This document shows, one piece after another, positions 16,610 through 24,224 of a DNA stretch of 64,000 bases. The translations under genes were made by a program, and so were the position numbers. Positions within the stretch are counted from its first letter, which is position 1; the number at the start of each line of letters is the position of its first letter. Location of the stretch: the NCBI GenBank assembly GCA_965214295.1, contig OZ243944.1, positions 434,001 to 498,000 of the forward strand, in the 5' to 3' direction. The notes below the pieces were generated by a model. It was not told the origin of the DNA. It worked only from the letters and a program-made list of their open reading frames with translations, and did not search any database. This stretch comes from JAJDUF01 sp965214295 (lineage in GTDB: Bacteria; Chloroflexota; UBA11872; UBA12225; JAJDUF01).

Positions 16610-18034
16610 ATGGGCCTTCGGAAGCTCACCGACCGGCAGATGCAGGACTTCATCCGCACCGGCTACGTCCTCGTCAAGCCGCGCTTGTCCGACGAGTTCC
16701 ACCAAGATATTTTCCGGCAGACCGAAACCGTGTTCGAGACGGAGTTCAACCCGGGCAATAACCTGCTGCCCCGCATCCCGGCGCTCCGCAAGGTCTTTGA
16801 TGATCCCGTGGTCAGTGGCGCGCTGACCAGTGTGCTGGGACCGAGCTACTTCATGTGGCCGCACCGCCACTGCCACTACAACGCGCCGGGCACGCCCGCC
16901 CAGCACCTGCACAAGGATGCCGGGATGCACAAGAGCCACCGCACGCGCCGGATATTTGCCCTTTACTACCCCCAAGACACCACCCTGGAGATGGGCCCGA
17001 CGGCCGTGCTGCCCGGCAGCTATATCTACAACACCCGTCCCACCGACGATCCTGCTGCCGAGGTGCCCCTGGTCGTCGAAGCGGGAACGGTCGCTATCGC
17101 CGAATATGATATCTGGCACGGCGCCATGGCAAACCGCAGCGACAAGAAGCGGTACATGATGAAGTTCCTGTTCGACCGCATCGAGGAGCCGACTCGCCCC
17201 AGTTGGGATAGCAGCAGCGCGGAATGGTCGTTGCCGAGTGACGAGCCGCATCGCGGGCTACGAGCTAATCAGTGGGCGTGGCACTCCGGTCAGGTCAATG
17301 GCGTCCAGCACAGTCGCGGTCCACAGTCCAGGGAAGCCATCGCCAACCTCATTGCGGCCCTCAGCGGCGAGCCGGAAGCGGTGGCGATTGACGCTGCCTA
17401 CGAGCTTGGGAATATCGGAGCGCCCGCAGCGTCCGCCTTGATCGAGGCCCTGCCGGGGCAGGAGGACGAGACGCGCACGGAATCAGGAGCCGCCAAGCTG
17501 GGCAAGGTGACCCGGCCGGAGCTGGTGCGCCGGAATGCGAGCTATGCATTGAGCGCTATGGGCACAGCGGCTGTGCCGGCACTCATCGCAGCCACCAAGC
17601 ATTCCCACTGGTGGGTGCGGACGACCGCGGTGGAGGCGTTGGGTGACATTGGGTTGGCGGCCGAAAACGCAATCCCGGCGTTGATCGAGGCTCTCGGCGA
17701 TAGCTCCGACCGTGTGCGGCCGGCGGCTGCCGTGGCCCTCGGCACCATCAGCCAATCGGGATCGAGCGCAGTGCCCGCCTTGATCCAAGCGCTGGAGCAA
17801 GATAATCCCCAGGTGCGCCAAGCGGCCTCGCTGGCGCTGGCGCGGATCGGCCGGCACGCCCATACCGCCGTCCCGGCGCTACAGGGCGTGTTCGAGGATG
17901 AAGACCGGTACACGCGCGGCCATGCCGTACACGCCCTCTACCGGATCGGCACGCCGGCGGCCCGTGCGGCGTTGCTGGACTATCTCCTGGCCATGCGGTG
18001 GTGCAACATCACGACCAAGGAAAGTCTGTACTGA
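16610..18034 (+). CDS. PhyH-type dioxygenase fused to HEAT repeats
   Basis: A 474-residue protein. Residues 1-225 are a PhyH-like Fe(II)/2-oxoglutarate oxygenase (HxD in HLHKDAG near residue 105, distal His in YDIWHGAMANRS near 170, then RYMMKF). Residues about 245-470 are about six HEAT/PBS-lyase-type repeats (AVPALIxAL...VRxxAAxALGxIG). HEAT arrays usually bind a protein partner, so the oxygenase may act on a protein or protein-bound substrate (inference). GAGGAG about seven bases upstream supports ATG 16610. No neighbour obviously partners with it. Confidence 0.85.
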   Translation: MGLRKLTDRQMQDFIRTGYVLVKPRLSDEFHQDIFRQTETVFETEFNPGNNLLPRIPALRKVFDDPVVSGALTSVLGPSYFMWPHRHCHYNAPGTPAQHLHKDAGMHKSHRTRRIFALYYPQDTTLEMGPTAVLPGSYIYNTRPTDDPAAEVPLVVEAGTVAIAEYDIWHGAMANRSDKKRYMMKFLFDRIEEPTRPSWDSSSAEWSLPSDEPHRGLRANQWAWHSGQVNGVQHSRGPQSREAIANLIAALSGEPEAVAIDAAYELGNIGAPAASALIEALPGQEDETRTESGAAKLGKVTRPELVRRNASYALSAMGTAAVPALIAATKHSHWWVRTTAVEALGDIGLAAENAIPALIEALGDSSDRVRPAAAVALGTISQSGSSAVPALIQALEQDNPQVRQAASLALARIGRHAHTAVPALQGVFEDEDRYTRGHAVHALYRIGTPAARAALLDYLLAMRWCNITTKESLY

Positions 18035-18064
18035 GCCGTAGCTACGCCACCACCTCCGAGGCCA

Positions 18065-18124
18065 GGCGGCTCTCTATGGCGCCCGGCCGGATGTCTTGCT
18101 ACCATTAGTGGTTACGCGCGGCGG
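18065..18124. repeat. 60-bp direct repeat, left copy
   Basis: Matches 21613-21672 in the same orientation without gaps, sharing CTATGGCGCCCGGC and later GTC-TGCTA. The two copies bracket the ABC exporter and DUF1854 genes. Confidence 0.65.
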
Positions 18125-18160
18125 CCGCCGCCGCCAATCTACGGAAAGGAGCGCCCGCAA

Positions 18161-18274
18161 ATGAATCGGCATTGGAACGGTTATGTGCCTGCGTCGGCGC
18201 GAGTCCCCGGACTGTCGCTGCGGGCGCACATCCTGAACGGCACCATCCCCAGGTCTGGTCGAATACGTAGGTGA
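18161..18274 (+). CDS. Possible 37-residue leader peptide
   Basis: A short frame (start MNRHWNGYVP) with AAGGAG ten bases upstream. It ends just before alternative RNA stems and a terminator, the layout of a leader peptide. No obvious run of control codons is present except Arg-Ile-Arg-Arg at the end. It could also be fortuitous. Confidence 0.35.
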   Translation: MNRHWNGYVPASARVPGLSLRAHILNGTIPRSGRIRR

Positions 18275-18310
18275 CCAGCAGACACTACTGACCGGCGACC
18301 AGCCGTGGGG
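18247..18310 (+). promoter_or_regulatory. Candidate antiterminator stem
   Basis: 18247-18260 (CCCCAGGTCTGGTC) can pair at 12 of 14 positions with 18297-18310 (GACCAGCCGTGGGG). The second arm is also the 5' arm of the terminator at 18303, so the two folds exclude each other. The first arm lies at the end of the 37-residue frame, so translation could choose the fold. Confidence 0.4.
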
Positions 18311-18334
18311 ATGCGACCAGCCCCACGGTTTTTT
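18303..18334 (+). terminator. Intrinsic terminator
   Basis: CCGTGGGG, a 10-base loop, CCCCACGG and six T. It either ends the PhyH-HEAT transcript or attenuates the ABC transporter transcript whose ATG lies 180 bp downstream. Confidence 0.75.
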
Positions 18335-18513
18335 CGTTCCTACCACCCATCTATCCCGCCACCGTGGGGCCTCCTCCAGGCCCGTTTGCTGCGTCTTACG
18401 CCCCGGAGGGAGACCGTGCCGTAGGGCCACGTCTCTGTCGCTCTTACCACTTGTCCCACCGCAGAGAGCCGGTGGGGCACCGCGGGCATTGTCCGCGAGG
18501 AGGATCACTCATC

Positions 18514-20757
18514 ATGCCTTTCCCTGATCCCTTGCATCGTGCAGCAACCCAGCAGTGGCAAACGGTCAAGCGGCCGGAAGAGGAAGTGCTGCTCACCGCC
18601 GCGGCCGACGTGCGCGCGAACGGTTCTTTCGGCGAGCGGTGGCTCGTCGTCACCGATCAGCGCGTGGTAGTCCTGCCAGGTACCGAGCCGGGTGAGGACG
18701 GCTATCTGGCCATCGCGCTCACCGACATCACGGAAGCCACCACGGAGCACCTAGTCGGCGGTGGGCGTCTGGAAGTCCGGCAGCAGGGCGTGCCGCGCAG
18801 TGTGATCGAATACACCAGCTCGCAGGCGCCGAAGTTTGCCGAGGTCGCCCGCGGCATCCAGCAGTTGGCCAAAGGCCGGCCACTGGCCATCACCGACGAG
18901 CTACCTAAGCTACGCTGCGACAAGTGCGGGCGCCTGTTGCCAGAGAAGAACGGGCTATGTCCGCAGTGCGTCCACAAGGGCGCCATGGCGCTACGCCTGG
19001 CCGGCTACCTGCGTCCGCACTGGCAGCAGACGGCGTTCTTGGCCACGCTGGCCGTGGCCAAGACCGGAGTGCAGCTGTTACCACCGGTGGTCCAGAAGAC
19101 GATCATTGACGGGGTGCTGACGCCGCCGGTAGCGGGCGCCGACACCGGCGGGCATTACGGCGACTTTGGCTTCCTGATCTTGATGGTCCTGGCTTTGGTT
19201 GCCGCCGGCCTGGCCGCCAGCGGCGCCGATGCTGCGGCCGGCTGGTTCGCCGCGTCCCTCAGCACACGCATCACCGCTGCCGTGCGGAGTGAGCTGTATC
19301 GCAGCCTGGAACGACTGTCGTTGCTCTTCCACAACCAGCGCGAAAAGGGTGCGCTCATGTCCGTGGTGACGCGTGACACCGATAACTTGAACTACTTCCT
19401 CATGGACGGGGTACCGTACCTCTTCTCGAACGGGTTGATGCTCATTGGTATCACGTTCATCATGCTGCTCTACAGCTGGCAGCTAACGCTGGTCATCTTG
19501 ATCCCGGCGCCGCTGGTCGTCATCGGCGGTGCCACCCTCTGGGGCCGGCTGCGTCCCTTGTGGGTCAAGCTATCGCAGAGCTGGGCGCTCTTTTCCGCCC
19601 ATCTCAACGAGTCGCTCGCCGGCATTCGGGTGGCGAAAGCGTTCTCCCAGGAGAACGCCGAGATTCGGCGCTTCAGCCGGAAAAACGCCGCTCTCGCCGA
19701 CCTTACCATCCGCGAGGGGCGCGTCTGGTTCACCGCCTTCGCCGGCCTCAACTTCATCACCGGCTCCGGCGCGTTCCTGGCCTGGCTCGTCGGCGGTCGC
19801 GCCGTCATGGTCGGCGACCTCACGCTCGGAACCCTGGTGGCCTTTATCGGCTACCTGTGGCTGCTCTACGGCCCCCTGCAGTGGTTCAACCAGGTCTACA
19901 ACTGGATGTCGCGGGCCATGGCCGGGGCCGAGCGCGTCTTCGAGATCGTAGACCAGGAGCCGGAGCCATACCAGGAGCCGGGTGCAATCGTCCTCCCCCG
20001 GATCGAGGGCGCGGTCGAGTTTCGAGATGTGACCTTCGGGTACGATCCCAGCAAGCCGGCGCTCAAGGATGTCTCCGTCACCGTGGCACCGGGCGAGATG
20101 ATCGGCCTGGTGGGCAAGTCGGGCGCCGGGAAGTCCACCTTTGTCAACCTCATCTGCCGGTTCTACGAAGCCGGCCACGGTGAGCTTCTGATTGACGGCC
20201 ATGACATTCGCGACCTCCAACTAGAGTCGCTGCGGAATCAGATCGGCATGGTGCTACAAGATCAGTTCCTGTTCAACGGCACCATCGCCGACAACATCGG
20301 GTATGCCCAGCCGGCGGCGAGTCGCACCGAGCTGATTGCAGCAGCCCGCGCCGCGAATGCCCACGAATTCATCGTGGCCAAGCCCGACGGCTATGACACA
20401 CGGGTCGGGGAGGACGGCACCAAGCTCTCCGGTGGCGAGAAACAGCGCATTGCGATTGCCCGCGCCATCCTGCGCGATCCGCGCATTCTCATCCTGGACG
20501 AGGCCACCTCCAGCGTAGACACCGAAACCGAGCACCAAATCCAGCAGGCGTTGGCGCGTCTGGTCAAGGGGCGCACGACCTTTGCCATCGCCCACCGCCT
20601 CTCCACACTGCGTAACGCCAACCGCCTCATCGTCTTCGACGATGGGAGGATCGCCGAGGTCGGCACCCACGACGAGCTACTGGCAAGCGGCGGCATCTAC
20701 GCGCGCCTGGTGAAGATGCAGCAGGAGGTATCGAAAATCCAGGCCGTTGCGGCCTAG
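18514..20757 (+). CDS. ABC exporter (TMD-NBD) with PH-like domain and zinc ribbon
   Basis: A 747-residue half-transporter. Residues 1-125 resemble a bacterial PH-type domain. A zinc ribbon (CDKCGRLLPEKNGLCPQC) follows near 130-150, then about six membrane helices (about 165-440) and a nucleotide-binding domain: Walker A GKSGAGKST, ABC signature LSGGEKQ, Walker B ILILDEATS and the switch His in IAHRLS. GAGGAGG ten bases before ATG 18514 fixes the start. DUF1854 genes commonly follow ABC genes of this build, as here at 20889, and the pair has been linked to cyanophycin metabolism in some genomes; no cyanophycin gene is in this window. Acts at the inner membrane. Confidence 0.88.
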   Translation: MPFPDPLHRAATQQWQTVKRPEEEVLLTAAADVRANGSFGERWLVVTDQRVVVLPGTEPGEDGYLAIALTDITEATTEHLVGGGRLEVRQQGVPRSVIEYTSSQAPKFAEVARGIQQLAKGRPLAITDELPKLRCDKCGRLLPEKNGLCPQCVHKGAMALRLAGYLRPHWQQTAFLATLAVAKTGVQLLPPVVQKTIIDGVLTPPVAGADTGGHYGDFGFLILMVLALVAAGLAASGADAAAGWFAASLSTRITAAVRSELYRSLERLSLLFHNQREKGALMSVVTRDTDNLNYFLMDGVPYLFSNGLMLIGITFIMLLYSWQLTLVILIPAPLVVIGGATLWGRLRPLWVKLSQSWALFSAHLNESLAGIRVAKAFSQENAEIRRFSRKNAALADLTIREGRVWFTAFAGLNFITGSGAFLAWLVGGRAVMVGDLTLGTLVAFIGYLWLLYGPLQWFNQVYNWMSRAMAGAERVFEIVDQEPEPYQEPGAIVLPRIEGAVEFRDVTFGYDPSKPALKDVSVTVAPGEMIGLVGKSGAGKSTFVNLICRFYEAGHGELLIDGHDIRDLQLESLRNQIGMVLQDQFLFNGTIADNIGYAQPAASRTELIAAARAANAHEFIVAKPDGYDTRVGEDGTKLSGGEKQRIAIARAILRDPRILILDEATSSVDTETEHQIQQALARLVKGRTTFAIAHRLSTLRNANRLIVFDDGRIAEVGTHDELLASGGIYARLVKMQQEVSKIQAVAA

Positions 20758-20785
20758 CGCGGGTCAGAGAGTAGTGACGTGTACC

Positions 20786-20829
20786 TACCCCCAACCCCCT
20801 CCCTAAAGGGAAGGGGCTGGGGGTGAGGT
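20786..20829. repeat. CCCCCTCCCTAAAGGGAAGGGG palindrome (in part)
   Basis: A hairpin in the 125-bp gap between the ABC gene and DUF1854 gene, a member of the CTCACCCCC class repeated at 21474, 61674 and elsewhere. Confidence 0.6.
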
Positions 20830-20888
20830 GCAATCACAGTCCGCCGGGGGGTGAGGCGTAGCACACTAACAACAAGGAGACTATGACC

Positions 20889-21461
20889 ATGAGCAACACG
20901 ACAGCCCTGGACCAAGCTACTATGGGCGTACAAGCCCCGGAGCCGTCTCCGCCAGGCACGTTGGCGGTTGCCGGGGCCGCGAGCGTCATTGACCCGACAC
21001 GGGTACACCTGTTCCGGGGACCACACGGCGTCCTGCGGGCCACGATTGACGGCGACCGCTCGGTGCTGCGGGCGAAGGTCGTCTGCGCTTTCCCCTTGAG
21101 CGACCGGCGCCGGTACCTGTCCATCCTCGACGGGAAGGGCCAGGAAGCCTGCCTGATCGAGGCGGCAGACCGGCTAGACGCCGAGTCGCAGCAGCTAGTC
21201 GCCGAAGAGCTGGCGCGGTTCTACCGAGTCACCGCGATCAGCCGTATTCGCCGCGTGCGTCAGGAGTACCGCACGATGTACTGGGATGTCGAGACGGAGC
21301 GCGGAGTGCGCGATTTCGTCGTCAAGTGGAGTCCCGATACGGTGCTCTGGCTCGCGCCCCGGACGGTCCAGCTGGAGGACGTGGACGGGAACCGCTTTAT
21401 CATCCCCGATATCGAGACGCTCGACGCACGCAGCCGCAAGTTCGTGGCGCTCATCGAGTAG
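20889..21461 (+). CDS. DUF1854 family protein
   Basis: A 190-residue soluble protein. The segments VHLFRGPHGVLRATI, RYLSILDGKGQE, ELARFYRVTAI, RRVRQEYRTMYWDVETERG and FVVKWSPDTVLWL are the DUF1854 signature. The family is found beside ABC exporters of the type at 18514 and probably works with them; its biochemical role is unknown. AAGGAG at 20874-20879 is nine bases from ATG 20889 but only three from the in-frame ATG 20883, so 20889 is preferred. Confidence 0.82.
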   Translation: MSNTTALDQATMGVQAPEPSPPGTLAVAGAASVIDPTRVHLFRGPHGVLRATIDGDRSVLRAKVVCAFPLSDRRRYLSILDGKGQEACLIEAADRLDAESQQLVAEELARFYRVTAISRIRRVRQEYRTMYWDVETERGVRDFVVKWSPDTVLWLAPRTVQLEDVDGNRFIIPDIETLDARSRKFVALIE

Positions 21462-21473
21462 GGTAAGGGCCGC

Positions 21474-21605
21474 CTCACCCCCCGGCCCCCTCTCCATCGC
21501 TCGGCGATGGAGAGGGGGGGCTGCCACCCGCCATTCCTGGCGTCTCGCCCGTCACTGCTCCGAAAATAGCCCTCCATCCGTCATTCCCGCGAACGCGGGA
21601 ATCCA
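21474..21605. repeat. Compound repeat: CCCCTCTCC palindrome plus GTCATTGCTC/VIPANAGI composite
   Basis: 21474-21520 is a strong hairpin of the CTCACCCCCCGGCCCCCTC class that could terminate the DUF1854 transcript. 21551-21605 joins the GTCACTGCTCCGAAAATAGC motif to a GTCATTCCCGCGAACGCGGG palindrome; the same pairing occurs at 41240 and, reversed, at 42500. Confidence 0.7.
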
Positions 21606-21612
21606 CCGGCAG

Positions 21613-21672
21613 GGCGGCGGCCTATGGCGCCCGGCTGAACGTCCTGCTATCGTTACTGGTCGCTCGCGGTGG
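21613..21672. repeat. 60-bp direct repeat, right copy
   Basis: Second copy of the repeat at 18065-18124, same orientation, about three-quarters identical. It ends immediately before the gene at 21685. Confidence 0.65.
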
Positions 21673-21684
21673 GGAGTGCCAAGC

Positions 21685-21969
21685 ATGTCCGACACACGGG
21701 AAATTATCATCCAAGCTCAAAAGGAAGTTATCAAAACACGTGGTCTGTGCAACTGGTTTGAGAAATATCCTTGGCTAACCGGTTTTATCGGTGATATACA
21801 TGCTCCGGTGTGGTTTCTTGCGGAAAATCCGAGCCGATCTCGACTTGAGGAAAAGGCCGAGAAGGGCGCTTCTAACGAAAACGACCAATGGAATGCAAGC
21901 GAAGGGGGCCATTTGAGGATAAAAGAATTCAGGGATCGCATTGCAGATATTGCGAAAAGGTATGCTTGA
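21685..21969 (+). CDS. Short uracil-DNA-glycosylase-like N-terminal fragment
   Basis: A 94-residue frame with visibly lower GC and AT-ending codons, unlike its neighbours. The segment APVWFLAENPSRSR resembles the N-terminal GENPG/AENPS motif of uracil-DNA glycosylase superfamily proteins, but the catalytic C-terminal two thirds are missing. GGGAG nine bases upstream supports ATG 21685. A palindromic repeat begins about 40 bases after the stop, so the gene was probably acquired and then truncated. The assignment rests on one motif and is weak. Confidence 0.45.
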   Translation: MSDTREIIIQAQKEVIKTRGLCNWFEKYPWLTGFIGDIHAPVWFLAENPSRSRLEEKAEKGASNENDQWNASEGGHLRIKEFRDRIADIAKRYA

Positions 21970-22008
21970 AGAGTCACTCAGTAGCTCCGGCCTAGGCTCA
22001 ACCTTTCT

Positions 22009-22242
22009 GGATTCCTGCTGGCGCGGGAATCACCATGGCCTTGACCAGGCCACCGCAGGAAATGACAATAACGACCGTCAGTCCGGCTTGCGCCGGAGGC
22101 CGGAGCCGGGGGCCTGGATTGCGGCCGGCGCCACCGGGCTACCCCGGTGCAGGCGCAATGACGGGGAGCGGACGCAATGACGGGGAGTTGGATTGCGGCC
22201 TGCGCCGCAATGACGGAGGGGGGCTATTTTCAGAGCAATGAC
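22009..22242. repeat. Repeat cluster between 21969 and 22284
   Basis: 22009-22067 (GGATTCCTGCTGGCGCGGGA followed by CCTTGACCAGGCCACCG) recurs at 39743-39800. 22105-22215 holds several GGATTGCGGC/GCAATGACGG palindromes. 22220-22242 is a reverse copy of the GTCATTGCTCTGAAAATAGC motif. No gene is seen in this 314-bp gap. Confidence 0.7.
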
Positions 22243-22283
22243 GAGGGCGAGGCGGCGGCCGGGGGATGTGGCGCAAGGGTACC

Positions 22284-23399
22284 TCACTCCCGCGCCAACT
22301 CCGCTTTGAGCCACTCCAGGGTCGGAACCGGTGTGGGGTCTACGCCGTTGAGCAGCGCCAGGTAGTACGAGGTCCAGTCGCCGACGTGGACGGCGGTGAG
22401 CACCTCCGCGAGCCGGTTGGGTCCCGCAACAGTGACGACCTCGCAAGGGACGGCCCGCGCGGCGAGGACGCGGCGCGTGATGGCCGCGCGGCGGCGGATG
22501 GCCGGCGGATAGCGGTCGGATTCCAGGGAGACCACCGTGAGCGGCGCCGTGGCGACGGCCGGTAGCCGGTAGCCCTCGACCGCGTTGTGGTTAAGCTCGG
22601 GTAGCTCCTCGTGGAACGCCCACTGCTTGGCGTTCTCGTTGCACTGGGCTTTCCAGCGGCGGGCCACCTCCGCCAACCAACCCGCTCCGTACACAATCGG
22701 CACGCGCTGCCGCAACCGGCGCGCTAGCTGCTTGGCGCGGTTGGCCGCTTCCGGCCGCTGGGGGGCGTACTCGGCACCGACTGCCCGCACGGCGTCGAGC
22801 GCCGCCGGCAAGCTCTCCCCGGCCTCGGGCACCCAGCCGACCGCATGCAGGACGGCCAGCACCGCCGTAAACGAGTATCCCAGCGCCGCCCGTGGTTGCG
22901 CCGGCCGCGTCGAGTCCACACCACCTCGGCCCCCGGCGGGCAAGGGGCAGGTGTATTGGACGAGCGGGATACCCGCCCGCTGCGCCCGGTCGGCCAGCCG
23001 GCCGCCGGTGGTAATCGCTACCAGCTTGGCCCCCCGACGCTCGGCCTCGGCAAAGGCTGACAGGCTTTCGACCGTATTGCCGGAGTGCGAGCAGGCGATG
23101 ACCAACGTCTGCGGGCCGACGTAGGCGGGCGGCTCATAGCTACGTACGACCTGTAGCGGCGCCGGGAGCCGGTCGAGATAGAGGCCGCGCACCAAGTCGG
23201 CGCCAATCGCCGAGCCGCCCATGCCTAGCACGACGATGTGGGCCGGTTGCCGATAGGCCGCGGGTAGCTGCAACATCGCCCGTGCAGCATCCCAAGCGGC
23301 GGCACAATGGTCCGGCAGCGCCGCAATGAGGCGGCCCATCTGCTGGGGATCCGCAGTCGTGCAGGTCCCCGGATCGTCGAGCTTCACCCGTCCTCTCAC
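22284..23399 (-). CDS. Bifunctional phosphoglucose/phosphomannose isomerase family protein
   Basis: A 371-residue SIS-domain isomerase. The sugar-phosphate-binding segments VVLGMGGSAIGADLVRG and ACSHSGNTVES, the ALGYSF segment, and RWKAQCNENAKQWAF with PELNHNAVEGY are the hallmarks of the archaeal-type PGI/PMI family, which interconverts fructose-6-P with glucose-6-P and mannose-6-P. The start is GTG, either 23399 or 23387 (MKLDDPG); AGAGG precedes the second closely. It is divergent from rnc, with about 100 bp between them. Confidence 0.85.
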   Translation of the reverse strand: MRGRVKLDDPGTCTTADPQQMGRLIAALPDHCAAAWDAARAMLQLPAAYRQPAHIVVLGMGGSAIGADLVRGLYLDRLPAPLQVVRSYEPPAYVGPQTLVIACSHSGNTVESLSAFAEAERRGAKLVAITTGGRLADRAQRAGIPLVQYTCPLPAGGRGGVDSTRPAQPRAALGYSFTAVLAVLHAVGWVPEAGESLPAALDAVRAVGAEYAPQRPEAANRAKQLARRLRQRVPIVYGAGWLAEVARRWKAQCNENAKQWAFHEELPELNHNAVEGYRLPAVATAPLTVVSLESDRYPPAIRRRAAITRRVLAARAVPCEVVTVAGPNRLAEVLTAVHVGDWTSYYLALLNGVDPTPVPTLEWLKAELARE

Positions 23400-23482
23400 C
23401 CTGTCCCGAATTTCCGTCGGCGACGCTGGATACTACCATGCTGCCGGAACGGCGCCGGATAGAGGCAGCCCGCACGCTTCGT

Positions 23483-23488
23483 TATAAT
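23483..23488 (+). promoter_or_regulatory. -10 box (TATAAT) of rnc
   Basis: A perfect TATAAT lies eight bases before TTG 23496 and ten before ATG 23499, with no ribosome site between. Transcription would begin at or a few bases before the start codon, implying a leaderless mRNA. No good -35 box is seen. Confidence 0.55.
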
Positions 23489-23498
23489 CGGGCGATTG

Positions 23499-24224
23499 AT
23501 GACTGTAGACATCGCGCCCCTTACCTGCGCTTTAGCCGTGCCCCAGTTGGACCGCGACCTCTTGCAGGTGGCACTGACGCACCGCTCGACCCTCAACGAG
23601 GATCCGTCCGTCGCCGAAACGAACGAGCGACTGGAGTTCCTGGGCGACGCAGTGATTGGCCTGGCGGTGAGCGACCACTTGTACCGGACGTACCCGGAAC
23701 ACGCCGAGGGCCAGATGACGACACTGCGCGCGGCCGTGGTGCGCGCGACCGTGTTGGCCGCAGTAGCCCACGGTCTACATCTCGGCGATTATCTTCGGAT
23801 CAGCAAAGGGGAAGCTGCCGCCGGAGGGCGCTCTAGGCCGAGCCTGTTGGCCGGTGCGCTGGAGGCGATCATCGGCGCCGTGTACCTCGATCTCGGCTGG
23901 AATACGGCACGGTCGCTCGTGGACCGCCTACTCGTCCCGGAGCTGAAGCGGGTTCTTGCCGCCGATACCGACGCACCTGGCAAAGACTCGAAATCGCGCT
24001 TGCAAGAGCTTGCCCAAGCGGCGCGCGGACTGCTACCAACCTACCAGGTGGTGAACGCCCTCGGTCCGGATCACGCCAAGGAGTTCGAGGTCGAGGTCCG
24101 CATCGGCGCCGAGGTCGCCATGCGGGGCACGGGACCGAGCAAGCAGCGCGCCGAGCAAGCGGCGGCCCGGCACATCCTCGAACGGTGGCAGCCGCTAGCG
24201 GGCCAGACCCAGCCCGATGAGTAG
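23499..24224 (+). CDS. rnc: Ribonuclease III
   Basis: A 241-residue RNase III. The catalytic signature NERLEFLGDAVIGL lies near residues 45-58, the second acidic cluster in LEAIIGAVYLDLGW near 120, and a dsRNA-binding domain follows at 155-235 (DHAKEFEVEV, GPSKQRAEQAAARHIL). It cleaves double-stranded RNA in rRNA maturation and turnover. The start is ATG 23499 (TTG 23496 possible). The stop overlaps the start of smc by 8 bp, indicating co-translation; the rnc-smc order is common in bacteria. Confidence 0.95.
   Translation: MTVDIAPLTCALAVPQLDRDLLQVALTHRSTLNEDPSVAETNERLEFLGDAVIGLAVSDHLYRTYPEHAEGQMTTLRAAVVRATVLAAVAHGLHLGDYLRISKGEAAAGGRSRPSLLAGALEAIIGAVYLDLGWNTARSLVDRLLVPELKRVLAADTDAPGKDSKSRLQELAQAARGLLPTYQVVNALGPDHAKEFEVEVRIGAEVAMRGTGPSKQRAEQAAARHILERWQPLAGQTQPDE

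Noticed and set aside
18421..18513. T-box riboswitch before the ABC gene
   Set aside because: GGTGGGGCACCGCGGG has two extra bases relative to the T-box core and no specifier stem could be found; kept only as a note within the attenuator finding.
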